A DNA stretch of 64,000 bases, from positions 806,001 through 870,000 of the forward strand of contig NZ_CP071463.1 in assembly GCF_017352095.1 (NCBI RefSeq), read 5' to 3'. Below are positions 18,263 to 27,172 of this stretch, in pieces. How positions within the stretch are numbered: position 1 is the first letter of the stretch; the number at the start of each line of letters is the position of its first letter. Under the pieces are notes generated by a model. The model ran no database searches. It saw only the letters and a program-made list of their open reading frames with translations, and was not told where the DNA came from. The DNA is from Natrinema longum. GTDB lineage: Archaea; Halobacteriota; Halobacteria; Halobacteriales; Natrialbaceae. The translations under genes were made by a program, and so were the position numbers.

Positions 18263-19318
18263 ATGAGTGACCGACAATCCACCACCGAACGCGGCCAGAT
18301 CCGTATCGTCGGCTTCGACGATGCGGCGTCGCGTTCGGCGACGGCGACGGCAGCGACGAGCGAGACAGACTCGACGGAACCGGGACGCGGTCGCCTCGAG
18401 AACGCATGGGTTCGGTTCCGGCAGAATCGTGCGGCGATGGGTGGGCTGGTCGTGCTCGGCGTGATGGCAGCGCTTGCGATCTTCGGCCGGCCGATCGAGG
18501 TGTCGACGGCGGAGTACACGCTCACGCTCCAGCCGTTCGCGCTGGCTCCCCACGACCCCCACGAACCGTTCGTCGGGCCGGCGAACGCGCCCCCCTCCTG
18601 GTCGCATCCGTTCGGAACCGACTGGGCGGGACGCGATCAGTTCGCCCGCGTACTCGTCGGCGGCCGCTACACCCTCGGCATCGGCCTCGTCGCCGTCGCG
18701 GTGGCGCTGTGTATCGGGATCCCCCTGGGTGCGATCGCGGGCTATTTCGGCGGCTGGGTCGACGAAGTCATCATGCGACTCGTCGACGTGCTGTACGCCT
18801 TCCCGTTTCTGGTCCTGGCGATCGCGATCGTCCCGATCCTCGAGCCGGTGCCGATCCTCGACGGGGGTATCTGGACGGTGGTGATCGCACTCGGGATCAC
18901 CGGCTGGCTCAGCTACGCTCGACTGTTACGCGGCGAAATCCTCTCCGTGCGGGAACGCGAGTACGTCACGGCTGCCAGAGCGCTCGGCGTCCCGGATCGG
19001 CGGATCATTCACAGACACGTCGTGCCGAACGCGATCGCGCCGGTCGTCGTGCAGGCGACGCTCAACGTCGGCACGGTCGTCCTCACGGCAGCGGCGCTTG
19101 GCTTTCTCGGCCTCGGTCTCGAGCCCGGGAGCGCGGAGTGGGGTGCGATGCTCTCGCGAGGTCGTGACACGCTCGTGCAGGGGTACTGGCACGTTACCGT
19201 CTTCCCGGGTGCGGCGATCTTCCTGTTCGTGCTGGCGATCAACCTCGTCGGGGACGGGATCAACGACGCGCTCGATCCGGGTCGAGACGGCAGCGACGAC
19301 CGGAGGCGGATGCGCTGA
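18263..19318 (+). CDS. dppC: Dipeptide/oligopeptide ABC transporter permease, DppC type
   Basis: The 351-residue protein has a polar N-terminus of about 45 residues, a first membrane helix (AMGGLVVLGVMAALAIF), an extracytoplasmic segment with PFGTDWAGRDQFARV, and then about five helices. The EAA loop is near 230-250 (EREYVTAARALGVPDRRIIHR). This is the DppC/OppC subunit. Its stop overlaps the dppD start (TGATG), showing tight coupling. Confidence 0.92.
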   Translation: MSDRQSTTERGQIRIVGFDDAASRSATATAATSETDSTEPGRGRLENAWVRFRQNRAAMGGLVVLGVMAALAIFGRPIEVSTAEYTLTLQPFALAPHDPHEPFVGPANAPPSWSHPFGTDWAGRDQFARVLVGGRYTLGIGLVAVAVALCIGIPLGAIAGYFGGWVDEVIMRLVDVLYAFPFLVLAIAIVPILEPVPILDGGIWTVVIALGITGWLSYARLLRGEILSVREREYVTAARALGVPDRRIIHRHVVPNAIAPVVVQATLNVGTVVLTAAALGFLGLGLEPGSAEWGAMLSRGRDTLVQGYWHVTVFPGAAIFLFVLAINLVGDGINDALDPGRDGSDDRRRMR

Positions 19319-20400
19319 TGGCGCTGCTCGAGGTCGAGGATCTCGTCGTCCAGTTTTACACCGATGACGGCGTGGTTCGGGCGGTCGACGGGATCAGCTA
19401 CGAGATCCGGGCGGGCGAGACGGTCGGGCTGGTCGGCGAGAGCGGGGCCGGCAAGAGCGTCGCCAGCCTCGCGTTGCTTCGCCTGATCCAGGCACCCGGC
19501 GAGATCGTGAGCGGCGAGATCCGATTTCAGGGACGGGACGTCCGGGAGTGCTCGGCCGAGGAGCTCAGAGCGATTCGGGGCAACGAGATCGCGATGGTTT
19601 TCCAGGACGCCGAGGCGGCGCTCGACCCGGTCTACACGGTCGGCGAACAGATCGCCGAAGCGGTTCGTGCCCACGACGACGTTACCGACACCCAGGCCCG
19701 CGAGCGGGCGATCGATCTTCTCGAGCGGGTCGGCATCCCGAACCCGGCGACGCGGTACGCGGACTACCCCCACGAGTTCTCGGGGGGAATGCAACAGCGA
19801 GTCGTCATCGCGATGGCGCTGTCCTGCGATCCCGCCTTGCTCGTCTGTGACGAGCCGACCACCGGGCTCGACGTCACCGTCCAGGCCGGCATCCTCGAGT
19901 TGCTCGACGACCTCGCCCGGGAGTCCGAGACGGCGATCCAGCTGGTCACCCACGACCTGGGGATCGTCGCCGAGTTATGTGACCGGGTGGTCGTCCAGTA
20001 CGCCGGCGAAATCGTCGAGCGCGCACCGGTCGAAGCGCTGTACTACGATCCGAAACACCCCTACACCGTCGGGTTGCTGGCCTCGATCCCCCGACTGGGC
20101 GACGACAGCGAGCGTCTCACGACGGTGCCCGGAACGACGCCATCCCTCGTCGATCCGCCGACCGGCTGCCGGTTCCACCCGCGCTGTCCCTACGCCGAGA
20201 CGGCGTGTGCCAGACGCGCGCCGCCGCTCGTCGAGACCGACTCGGGAACGCCAGCCGCCGACGCCGGTCCCGAGACGCACCTCGCCGCCTGCCTCGAGTA
20301 CACCGGCGACCTCGAGGAGGGGCTGGACTACGACGTTCAGGTCCGAGACGAGGGCGGCGGAATCGATCCCGACCCGGAACGGCGAGGTGAGTCGGGATGA
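19318..20400 (+). CDS. dppD: Dipeptide/oligopeptide ABC transporter ATP-binding protein, DppD type
   Basis: The 360-residue ATPase has Walker A GESGAGKS (about residue 40), signature SGGMQQR (about 155), Walker B LLVCDEPTTGLD (about 177) and a switch His in TQLVTHD-like sequence. The C-terminal oligopeptide-transporter region has the FHPRCPYA Cys motif at about 285, where Cys residues can bind an iron-sulfur cluster in this family, and a further 60 acidic residues. It overlaps dppF by four bases. Confidence 0.92.
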   Translation: MALLEVEDLVVQFYTDDGVVRAVDGISYEIRAGETVGLVGESGAGKSVASLALLRLIQAPGEIVSGEIRFQGRDVRECSAEELRAIRGNEIAMVFQDAEAALDPVYTVGEQIAEAVRAHDDVTDTQARERAIDLLERVGIPNPATRYADYPHEFSGGMQQRVVIAMALSCDPALLVCDEPTTGLDVTVQAGILELLDDLARESETAIQLVTHDLGIVAELCDRVVVQYAGEIVERAPVEALYYDPKHPYTVGLLASIPRLGDDSERLTTVPGTTPSLVDPPTGCRFHPRCPYAETACARRAPPLVETDSGTPAADAGPETHLAACLEYTGDLEEGLDYDVQVRDEGGGIDPDPERRGESG

Positions 20401-21719
20401 CGGCGACGAGCGACGAGACACTCGTCCGAGCCGAGGGGCTCGAGAAATACTATTCGTCGACCGACGGGATCCTCGATCGGCTGCTCGGCCGCGGCGAGAC
20501 GGTCCGGGCGGTCGACGGCGTCGACCTCGAGATCCGCGAGGGGGAGACGCTCGGGCTCGTCGGCGAGAGCGGCTGCGGGAAGACGACGCTTGGCCGAGCG
20601 CTCGTCGGACTGCTCGAGCCAACTGACGGGACGATCTCCTATCGCGGGACCGAACTCGCCGACCGCTCCCGGTCGGAACGCCGGGCGTTGCGGACCGAGA
20701 TTCAATATCTCTTCCAGAACCCGATGGCGAGCCTGAACCCACAACTGACGGTCGACGAGATCGTCGGCGAGGCGCTCGCAGTTCACGACATCGTTCCTTC
20801 AGGGGAACGTGACGCGCGCGTGCGCGAGTTGCTCGAGACGGTCGGGTTGCAGGCCGACCACGCGACTCGGTACCCACGCGAGTTCTCGGGGGGCCAGCGC
20901 CAGCGGATCGCCATCGCGCGTGCACTCGCCGTCGAACCCGAATTCGTCGTCTGTGACGAACCGGTTTCGGCACTCGACGTCTCGGTGCAAGCGCGGATCC
21001 TCAACCTGCTTTCCGACCTGCAAGCGGAGTTCGGACTCTCCTATCTGTTTATCGCCCACGATCTCTCCGTCGTCGAACACATCGCCGACCGGGTCGCCGT
21101 CATGTATCTCGGCGAGATCGTCGAAACCGGGACGACCCCCGAGGTCTTCGACGATCCGTCACATCCCTATACCGAGGCGCTGTTGTCGGCGATTCCCGAA
21201 CCCGATCCCTGCTGGGAGGGCGACCGGATCGTCCTCGAGGGGTCGGTGCCATCGCCGACGGATCCCCCCTCCGGGTGTCGGTTCCACACGCGCTGTCCGC
21301 AGCTCGTCCCGCCGGCGGCGTACGATATCGATGGTGAGACCGTCCGTTCGATCATGGCGCTTCGAACCCGACTCGCCGAGGCGAATGCGGACGCGGGCCT
21401 CGACGCACTGTACTCGAGAGCCGACGGCCCCGAGGACCGATCGGCAGCGCTCCGGGACGCGACCGGGATTCCCCGGCGGCTCTCCGACCCGAACGCGGAG
21501 GCCGCCTTCACGAACGCCCTCGAGCCCGCGATGGACGGCGATCTCGAGGCCGCACGACGGCGTCTCGCCGAAGCGTTCGAGACGCCCTGCGAAACGACCG
21601 AGCCGGAACTGGCCGCGGGGGCAGCCCAGCACCCGATCGCCTGCCATCGGTTCGACGAGCGATTCGAGGGCGACGACCGGGGCGGGGGAGACGGCCCCAC
21701 TCGAGAGGGACGACGATGA
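20397..21719 (+). CDS. dppF: Dipeptide/oligopeptide ABC transporter ATP-binding protein, DppF type, with extended C-terminus
   Basis: The 440-residue ATPase has Walker A GESGCGKT (about 57), signature SGGQRQR (about 165) and Walker [13 protein letters not shown] (about 183), with the RFHTRCPQL Cys motif near 300. After that point it continues for about 130 residues ([19 protein letters not shown]... [14 protein letters not shown]... HRFDERFEG), longer than bacterial DppF. Overlaps of four bases with dppD and with the next gene show one operon. Confidence 0.92.
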   Translation: MTATSDETLVRAEGLEKYYSSTDGILDRLLGRGETVRAVDGVDLEIREGETLGLVGESGCGKTTLGRALVGLLEPTDGTISYRGTELADRSRSERRALRTEIQYLFQNPMASLNPQLTVDEIVGEALAVHDIVPSGERDARVRELLETVGLQADHATRYPREFSGGQRQRIAIARALAVEPEFVVCDEPVSALDVSVQARILNLLSDLQAEFGLSYLFIAHDLSVVEHIADRVAVMYLGEIVETGTTPEVFDDPSHPYTEALLSAIPEPDPCWEGDRIVLEGSVPSPTDPPSGCRFHTRCPQLVPPAAYDIDGETVRSIMALRTRLAEANADAGLDALYSRADGPEDRSAALRDATGIPRRLSDPNAEAAFTNALEPAMDGDLEAARRRLAEAFETPCETTEPELAAGAAQHPIACHRFDERFEGDDRGGGDGPTREGRR

Positions 21720-22246
21720 GACGGATCTACCAGTCTCGCGCGCTCGAGCGCGCGGACGACGAGCCGTTCGCCCCCGGTGGCCTCGAGGACGACGAGCCAA
21801 CCGCTCGAACGATCGACTGGGCGGCGTTCAGCCACGCGGTCACCCCGACGGCAGTTCGCCACCGGGCGATCGACGTCACCGTCTCGACGGAGAGACGCCG
21901 GTACGAACCCGGTGACCCAGTCGAACTCCGCATCGAGTTTCGGAATCGCCTCCCGATCCCCGTCCGGATCCGGACCGAGTCGCCGAACCGCTGGCGGTGG
22001 CGGGTCGACGGGCTTCGCGAAGCCTCCCAGGTCCCGCGGGCCGTTCCCGACCGACCCGCGATCTTTTCGTTCGCACGAAACGAACGGAAACGCTTCCGTC
22101 GCCGGTGGCCCCAGCGGATCCGGGTCGCCGACGACGAGTGGGTGCCCGTCGATCCCGGAACCTACACCATCGACGTCGGTGTTACCCGCGCGGACGCCAG
22201 CGCTCGCGGACTCGTCGATCGAACCGAAATCGAGATCGTGGAGTGA
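21716..22246 (+). CDS. Beta-sandwich protein at the end of the peptide transporter operon
   Basis: The 176-residue protein has no signal peptide and no membrane segment. From about residue 55 it is rich in beta strands (YEPGDPVELRIEFRNRLPIPVRI, DDEWVPVDPGTYTIDVGV), similar in style to BsuPI-type proteinase-inhibitor/Ig-like domains. It overlaps dppF in an ATGA, so it is made with the transporter. It may assist the transporter or protect against peptidases, but this is conjecture; the family is not recognised with certainty. Confidence 0.6.
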   Translation: MRRIYQSRALERADDEPFAPGGLEDDEPTARTIDWAAFSHAVTPTAVRHRAIDVTVSTERRRYEPGDPVELRIEFRNRLPIPVRIRTESPNRWRWRVDGLREASQVPRAVPDRPAIFSFARNERKRFRRRWPQRIRVADDEWVPVDPGTYTIDVGVTRADASARGLVDRTEIEIVE

Positions 22247-22301
22247 GTCACCCCTCTCCGTTCCGAGAGCCGGTACAGCGGCGGCACGGGTCCCACCAAT
22301 A

Positions 22302-22327
22302 TAGTGGATAGTTACCATACTACACTA
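22302..22327. promoter_or_regulatory. Dyad-symmetric site upstream of the hydrolase gene
   Basis: TAGTG (22302-22306) plus TAGT (22309-22312) pair with ACTA (22319-22322) plus CACTA (22323-22327), leaving a two-base bulge and a six-base loop. The dyad sits 27 bases before the ATG at 22354, overlapping the expected TATA/transcription start zone (CAATATAGTGG). Position suggests an operator for the hydrolase/decarboxylase-like gene pair. Confidence 0.4.
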
Positions 22328-22353
22328 TTAGGGTGGAGACCGAAGACCGAGCG

Positions 22354-23721
22354 ATGGCAGACAACACGCTGGCCAGCGACGCGTGGTGGAGCGAGTATCG
22401 AGAGATCGTCAACGCGGATCCGGAACTGAAACGACACGGCAGGGACGCGTTCGACGACGACTTCCTCGTCGGGATCGGTGACGAGCACTTCCTGCTCGAG
22501 ATGCAGGGCGGCGAGATACAGGACGTTCGGACGCCGGGGCTGGACGACGCGTGGTCGTTCGGCGTCGTCGGACCGCAGGAGGCCTGGGAGGAGTTCGTCA
22601 GCGAGGTGCCGGCGGCTCACCACAACGAGGTATTCGCCTCCTTCTACCGGACCGCGGTCAAAGGCGAAGAGGGCTACTTCGACCTGATCGGCAACCACAA
22701 GAAGATCTTCCAGAACTTCCGGGCGTTCCAGCGGACACTCGACCTGATGCGGACCGCACACAACGGCGGCGAACCGCGTACTGAGGGCACCAATCGGCCA
22801 CAGGAGGCGACAAACGAGCCCATCACGGGCCAGTACGTCACCGTCGACCTCGACGGCGTCGACCACCGCATCTACTACGAGGCGGCCGGCCCCGAAGACG
22901 GCATCCCGCTGCTCTGTCAGCACACGGCGGGCTGTAACAACCAGCAGTGGCGGCACGTGCTGAACGACCCCGAAATAACGGAGCACTTCCGGGTGGTCGC
23001 CTACGACCTGCCCCGCCACGGGAAATCGGTGCCGCCGTCGAGCGAATCCTGGTGGGCCGACCAGTACGACCTCACCGCCGAGCGGTTTACCGACACCATC
23101 GTCTCGATCGCCGACGCGCTCGAACTCGAGGACCCCGTGTTCGTCGGCTCGAGCATGGGCGGGACGATCACGCTCGAACTGGCCGACTGGTACCCCGAGC
23201 GGTTCCGGGCGCTGATCGGTCTCGAGGCGGGGCTGTTCACGCCCGGCTTCTACATCCAGTGGCTCGATCACCCACACGTCAACGCGAACGACGTCAACTC
23301 CCACGCGACGTGGGGGCTGATGGCCCCCCACGGACCGGAGTGGGCACGCCGCGAAACGCTGTACCTGTACGAACAGGGTGCCAACGGCGTCCTCAAGGGA
23401 GACCTCCACTACTACTCGATGGACCACGACTATCGCGACTCCGCCGACGACATCGACGCCACGCAGGTCCGGATGTACCTCATGAACGGCGAGTACGACT
23501 ACCTGACCAACCCCGACGACGCCCGCGAGGCCGCCGCGGCCATCGGCGACGGCGCGACCGCCCACGAGATGACGGCGACGGGTCACTTCCCGATGAGCGA
23601 GCGTCCGGAGCTGTTCCGGGCCTACATCAAGCCCGTCCTCGACGACATCCGCGGCGTCCGAGACGAACCGGTTCCCGAGGTCTTCGCGCCCGAGGACTTC
23701 GGCGTTGAAGCGAACAAGTAA
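22354..23721 (+). CDS. Alpha/beta hydrolase with an added N-terminal domain
   Basis: The 455-residue protein has an N-terminal domain of about 130 residues (LLEMQGGEIQDVRTPGLDDAW) that resembles sterol-carrier-type or ligand-binding folds but is not firmly recognised, then a hydrolase domain from about 150. The nucleophile elbow is VGSSMGGT (Ser near residue 266); candidate acid and base are in MNGEYDYL and TGHFPMSE. A GTG at 22333 would add seven residues. It is followed after 10 bases by an acetoacetate-decarboxylase-like gene, suggesting joint catabolism of an ester or beta-diketone-like compound; substrate unknown. Confidence 0.82.
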   Translation: MADNTLASDAWWSEYREIVNADPELKRHGRDAFDDDFLVGIGDEHFLLEMQGGEIQDVRTPGLDDAWSFGVVGPQEAWEEFVSEVPAAHHNEVFASFYRTAVKGEEGYFDLIGNHKKIFQNFRAFQRTLDLMRTAHNGGEPRTEGTNRPQEATNEPITGQYVTVDLDGVDHRIYYEAAGPEDGIPLLCQHTAGCNNQQWRHVLNDPEITEHFRVVAYDLPRHGKSVPPSSESWWADQYDLTAERFTDTIVSIADALELEDPVFVGSSMGGTITLELADWYPERFRALIGLEAGLFTPGFYIQWLDHPHVNANDVNSHATWGLMAPHGPEWARRETLYLYEQGANGVLKGDLHYYSMDHDYRDSADDIDATQVRMYLMNGEYDYLTNPDDAREAAAAIGDGATAHEMTATGHFPMSERPELFRAYIKPVLDDIRGVRDEPVPEVFAPEDFGVEANK

Positions 23722-23731
23722 CAGTTCAGCC

Positions 23732-24520
23732 ATGAGTGACCATCAATTCGATCCCGAGACGTACACCGGAATGCCGGACGGAACGGCCGTCTCGCCGCCA
23801 CAGCTGATCAAGAACGCTCGAATGCTCATCGTCGGCTACGAGGCCGACCCCGACGTCCTCGAGGCCGCGCTGCCGCCCGGACTCGAGCCCCACCCGAACA
23901 CGCTCGTCCAGTTGAACATGTATCAGGTGCCGTCGGCCGACCGGACGAGTCACCTCGATCCGTACACGCTCACCTACCTGACGGTAGAAGTCGCCGATCA
24001 GGACAGCCGCGCGATCAGTACTGCACAGGGTGAGGTTCCCGTCCCCGGCCGGTTCTGGGTCGGCTACTGGAGTGACTCGGCGCAGATGCAGCGCTACACC
24101 CGCGAGAACGGCGGTATTCCAGCTCTCGACGGGTCGTGTTCCTGGGACGAGGACGGCGACGAACTCGTCTCGACGCTCTCGGTCGACGGCGAGCCCGTCA
24201 TCGAGGCCGAAGCGAGCGTCGGTGACGACCAGATCGACACGCTCACCGGCCACCTCCACTACTACGCACACCGGCAGTTCCCGGACCCGGCGGGCGGCCG
24301 GGCACAGGTCAGCGAACTGCTCGAGTTCCCGATCCCCTTCGTCAGCGAGCTATACGAGGCCGAGGTCGACCGCGTCGACTTCGAGTTCCCCGAGGGATCG
24401 CGATTTCAGGAGTTCGCACCCGTCGAGCCGCTCTCGACGCCGTCGATCCTGCACGGAACGGTGACGTTCACCTATCCACAGGGACGACGGCTGCGTGACT
24501 ATCTCGCTGCGGACTCGTAG
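23732..24520 (+). CDS. Acetoacetate decarboxylase superfamily protein
   Basis: The 262-residue protein carries the ADC-like fold: LEAALPPGLEPHP near residue 47, a central SAISTAQGE-like strand region, and a conserved late segment (LHGTVTFTYPQGR). The Schiff-base lysine region of classical acetoacetate decarboxylase (EELSAYPKK-type) is not evident; the corresponding region reads EVPVPGRFWVGYWSDS, so it is probably not a true decarboxylase. The ATG at 23732 gives the usual N-terminus. It forms a pair with the hydrolase gene 10 bases upstream. Confidence 0.72.
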   Translation: MSDHQFDPETYTGMPDGTAVSPPQLIKNARMLIVGYEADPDVLEAALPPGLEPHPNTLVQLNMYQVPSADRTSHLDPYTLTYLTVEVADQDSRAISTAQGEVPVPGRFWVGYWSDSAQMQRYTRENGGIPALDGSCSWDEDGDELVSTLSVDGEPVIEAEASVGDDQIDTLTGHLHYYAHRQFPDPAGGRAQVSELLEFPIPFVSELYEAEVDRVDFEFPEGSRFQEFAPVEPLSTPSILHGTVTFTYPQGRRLRDYLAADS

Positions 24521-24573
24521 ACGGCTCCGTGAGCCGTTTCATTCCGTTCCTCGTTGTTGTTCGCCTCGAAAAG

Positions 24574-24597
24574 TATCGGGAAGTAGATTTGAACCAC
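24574..24597. repeat. Degenerate copy of the initiator tRNA 3' end
   Basis: TATCGGGAAGTAGATTTGAA and the next four bases match the 3'-terminal 24 bases of the tRNA at 24821-24895 with a few mismatches (T for G, A for G, C for T). Together with the exact copy at 24668-24691 it suggests an old attachment-site duplication. Its flanks show no gene. Confidence 0.5.
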
Positions 24598-24667
24598 GGT
24601 CGCAGCGAAGTTGCTCCCTGGTTCAGATGCTATGGATGACGCTCACGGATTTGTTCGCGCCAAAACA

Positions 24668-24691
24668 TAGCGGGAGGTAGATTTGAACTAC
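24668..24691. repeat. Exact 24-bp copy of the initiator tRNA 3' end (att-like)
   Basis: TAGCGGGAGGTAGATTTGAA plus CTAC is identical to 24821-24844, the 3' acceptor and T-arm part of the tRNA on the minus strand, in the same orientation and 153 bases away. Integrases that insert into tRNA genes leave exactly such 3'-end duplications. An imperfect inverted repeat (TTTTCACGAGTTC at 24758-24770 and GAATTCGTGAAAA at 24807-24819) lies between this copy and the real tRNA, as does a further partial inverted copy (CAAATCTACCC). Confidence 0.7.
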
Positions 24692-24820
24692 GCGAAGACG
24701 GACTCGCTCACTTCGTTCGCTGTGTGTGTCTTCTCTCGGTCAAATCTACCCGTCGTATTTTCACGAGTTCAGGGCTCACTCGTCGCTACACTCCTCGTTC
24801 GCCATTGAATTCGTGAAAAG

Positions 24821-24895
24821 TAGCGGGAGGTAGATTTGAACTACCGGTCTGCGGGTTATGAGCCCGCCGGAATCTCCTGGCTATCCCATCCCGCT
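24821..24895 (-). tRNA. Initiator tRNA-Met (CAT)
   Basis: On the minus strand a 75-base cloverleaf reads AGCGGGATGGGATAGCCAGG at its 5' end, with anticodon loop CTCATAA in a GCGGG/CCCGC stem, T-arm GGTAG-TTCAAAT-CTACC, and acceptor arms AGCGGGA/TCCCGCT. Three G-C pairs in the anticodon stem and the A1-U72 pair mark it as the initiator tRNA. The CCA end is not encoded. There is no intron. It starts archaeal translation with methionine. Copies of its 3' end lie just downstream. Confidence 0.97.
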
Positions 24896-24961
24896 ACCAC
24901 ATCATACCCGAGTGTGCTAGTTAAGGGTTGTGATTCGGGTGCCGTATGCGGGTTTCTACCG

Positions 24962-25408
24962 CTACTCCTGGTGGACCTGCCAGGTGTAGAGACTCTCACA
25001 GGTGTAGTTGACGAAGAAGCCGACGCCGATCCCGATCACGTTCGCGGCCACGTACCAGATGTCGAACCGTCTGACGAGCACGGCGAGCACCCCAAGCGTT
25101 ACCAGAAACCCGCCGAATCGGACCAGGTTCGACCGCAGGAATCGGCGGCCCAACGACCGGACACCACCCGTCCCGTACTCCGCGAACGTCCAGCGTTCGT
25201 TGATCGCGAAAATGATCGCGATTCCGAGTTCCCAGGAGAGTACCTTGGCGACGACCGGCCCGAGGACCGTCGCTTCGACCAGCACCACGAGCACCACGTT
25301 GTCGACGGTCGCTCCGACCGTCCCGACGCCGGCGAACTGGCCAAACCGCGTCGTCGAGAGCAACGCGCGTGCTCGCGTCCGGACCGCCTCTGACAGGGAA
25401 TCACTCAT
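24962..25408 (-). CDS. GtrA-family membrane protein
   Basis: The 148-residue protein has four membrane segments typical of GtrA (FAGVGTVGATVDNVVLVVLVE is split over the first; a second near 48-65 with ELGIAIIFAINERWTF; two more near 95-135) and ends YTCESLYTWQV. GtrA-like proteins help move lipid-linked sugars across membranes or tether glycosyltransferases. The ATG at 25408 is preferred over a GTG at 25417. No glycosyltransferase gene is adjacent. Confidence 0.85.
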   Translation of the reverse strand: MSDSLSEAVRTRARALLSTTRFGQFAGVGTVGATVDNVVLVVLVEATVLGPVVAKVLSWELGIAIIFAINERWTFAEYGTGGVRSLGRRFLRSNLVRFGGFLVTLGVLAVLVRRFDIWYVAANVIGIGVGFFVNYTCESLYTWQVHQE

Positions 25409-25501
25409 TGGTGACACGAATCGATGTCGGTTGCCGGGCTCGCTGTCCGCTCAGTGGCGTCGCCGATGGCCAGAAACGGACGCCGTCCGAGAACCGTCGA
25501 G

Positions 25502-25780
25502 CTAGATCGCGAGATCGCTCTTCGCCCGGACGACCTCGACGTCCGCGGCGTCGACGCGGTCGACGTCGAGGAAGTGGGGCGTGAAGTTTCGCTTCTCGTA
25601 GTCCTCGTACTCGTCCTCGCGACCGACGGTACACCACAGCTGGACCCGATCCGGACCGTGATAGTCGCCGTTTCTGTTGATCCCGAAACAGACCACCTCC
25701 GCCTCCCCCTCGTCGGCCTCGTATCGGATGATGGCCCCGTTGCGAATCCCGGGATCGCCGTGGATGATGAGCTGCTTCAT
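25502..25780 (-). CDS. HAH_0734 family protein
   Basis: The 92-residue acidic protein starts MKQLIIHGDPGIRNGAIIRY and contains VVCFGINRNGDYHGPDRVQLW; I recognise it as the haloarchaeal HAH_0734 family, whose function is unknown. The frame is open upstream but those 49 residues (Leu/Lys-rich, no homology look) overlap the promoter of rpl44e. It lies divergently beside the ribosomal cluster, a position that suggests conserved context. Confidence 0.8.
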   Translation of the reverse strand: MKQLIIHGDPGIRNGAIIRYEADEGEAEVVCFGINRNGDYHGPDRVQLWCTVGREDEYEDYEKRNFTPHFLDVDRVDAADVEVVRAKSDLAI

Positions 25781-25870
25781 GGCCGGTGATTCACAGGAGA
25801 GCGGATTAAACGCTTCGGAGACCCCGGCCGTCGTCCCGCGACTCGGGCGGTGGAAACCGCCGATCAAACG

Positions 25871-25878
25871 CTTTTTAA
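25871..25878 (+). promoter_or_regulatory. TATA-like element before rpl44e
   Basis: TTTTTAAA stands out from GC-rich flanks 37 bases before the ATG of rpl44e. It is the best candidate promoter for the five-gene translation cluster that follows without large gaps. Confidence 0.5.
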
Positions 25879-25914
25879 ACAGCGCTATCTTAGCCCACAG
25901 CAAGTGAGATAACC

Positions 25915-26196
25915 ATGCAGATGCCACGCCGATTCAATACGTACTGTCCGCACTGCAACGAACACCACGAACACGAAGTCGAGAAGTCCCGAACCGGCCG
26001 CTCGAGCGGCATGAAGTGGGACGCTCGCCGAACCCGACGCAACAGTTCGACCATCGGGAACTCCGGTCGCTTCTCGAAAGTGCCCGGCGGCGAGAAGCCG
26101 ACCAAGAAGACCGACCTCAAGTACCGCTGCAGCGAATGCGGCAAGGCCCACCTCCGCGAGGGATGGCGCGCCGGCCGACTCGAGTTCCAGGAGTGA
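25915..26196 (+). CDS. rpl44e: Ribosomal protein L44e (large subunit)
   Basis: The 93-residue basic protein starts [20 protein letters not shown] and has a zinc ribbon made of CPHC (residues 11-14) and CSEC (about 72-75). It binds 23S rRNA near the E site of the archaeal 50S subunit. Length is normal for the family. It is followed after 5 bases by rps27e, and then by aIF2-alpha, nop10 and a PAC2 gene, an order common in archaea. Confidence 0.97.
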   Translation: MQMPRRFNTYCPHCNEHHEHEVEKSRTGRSSGMKWDARRTRRNSSTIGNSGRFSKVPGGEKPTKKTDLKYRCSECGKAHLREGWRAGRLEFQE

Positions 26197-26201
26197 TACC
26201 A

Positions 26202-26375
26202 ATGGCAGGAAATTTCTACAGCGTTCGATGCAGTGACTGCGAGAACGAACAGACCGTCTTCGGCAAGGCCTCCTCGGAGGTCGCCTGCGCCGTCTGTGGG
26301 ACGACGCTCGTTCGACCGACCGGCGGCAAAGCCGAGATCGAACACGAGATCCTCGAGACAGTCGAGTCACGATGA
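26202..26375 (+). CDS. rps27e: Ribosomal protein S27e (small subunit)
   Basis: The 57-residue protein has a zinc ribbon with CSDC (residues 10-13) and CAVC (about 29-32), followed by [11 protein letters not shown], the conserved S27e tail. It binds 16S rRNA in the 30S subunit. The ATG at 26202 is certain from the family N-terminus [10 protein letters not shown]. Its stop overlaps the next start (ATGA). Confidence 0.97.
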   Translation: MAGNFYSVRCSDCENEQTVFGKASSEVACAVCGTTLVRPTGGKAEIEHEILETVESR

Positions 26376-27172
26376 AGTACAGCGGCTGGCCCGATCCCGG
26401 CGAACTCGTCGTCGGCAAGATCGACGAAATCGAGGACTTCGGCGTCTTCGTCGATCTCGAGGAGTACGAGGACAAACGCGGTCTGATCCACATCTCGGAA
26501 GTCGCGAGCGGGTGGATCAAGAACGTCCGCGACCACGTCCGCGAAGGCCAGATCGCCGTCTGTAAGGTCTTGGATGTCGACAAGGGGTCCCAGCAGATCG
26601 ACCTCTCCCTGAAGGACGTCAACGACCACCAGCGCTCCGACAAGATCCAGGAGTGGAAGAACGAGCAGAAGGCCGACAACTGGATGGAACTGGCCTTCGG
26701 CGAGGAGATCGCCGACGAGGACTACACCGCCATCGCCAACGAACTGATCGCCATCCACGGCGGACTCTACGAGGGCTTCAAGCAGGCCGCGATCCACGGC
26801 GAGGAAGCCCTCGAGGACACCGATCTCGACGACGACGAGATCGACGCGATCGTCGAAACGGCTCGCGAGAACGTCTCGGTGCCTTACGTCAACGTCACCG
26901 GCTACGTCGACCTCGAGAACCCGTCGCCAAGCGGCGTCGACGGCATTCGCGAGGCCTTAGAGGCTGCCGAGGGCAACGGCGACGTACCCGAGGAAGTCGA
27001 CCTCGAAGTGAGCTACGTCGGCGCGCCCGAGTACCGCATCGAGGTGCAGGCACCCAACTACAAGACCGCCGAATCACAACTCGAGGCGAGTGCCGACCGG
27101 GCGATCGCCGCGATCGACGGTCACGGAGGCAGCGGCAAGTACCACCGCGAACGCCGCACCGACGACGAGTAA
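26372..27172 (+). CDS. eif2a: Translation initiation factor aIF2, alpha subunit
   Basis: The 266-residue protein has an N-terminal S1/OB domain (about residues 1-85: [20 protein letters not shown], then [20 protein letters not shown]), a helical middle domain and an alpha/beta C-terminal domain (about 175-255: [14 protein letters not shown]). aIF2 brings initiator tRNA-Met to the ribosome; its tRNA gene is also in this window. It overlaps rps27e by four bases and nop10 by one. Confidence 0.97.
   Translation: MKYSGWPDPGELVVGKIDEIEDFGVFVDLEEYEDKRGLIHISEVASGWIKNVRDHVREGQIAVCKVLDVDKGSQQIDLSLKDVNDHQRSDKIQEWKNEQKADNWMELAFGEEIADEDYTAIANELIAIHGGLYEGFKQAAIHGEEALEDTDLDDDEIDAIVETARENVSVPYVNVTGYVDLENPSPSGVDGIREALEAAEGNGDVPEEVDLEVSYVGAPEYRIEVQAPNYKTAESQLEASADRAIAAIDGHGGSGKYHRERRTDDE

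Noticed and set aside
24572-24820. Additional tRNA genes downstream of the initiator tRNA
   Set aside because: The repeated pieces contain only the 3' acceptor and part of the T-arm, with no anticodon arm, so they are fragments and not genes.
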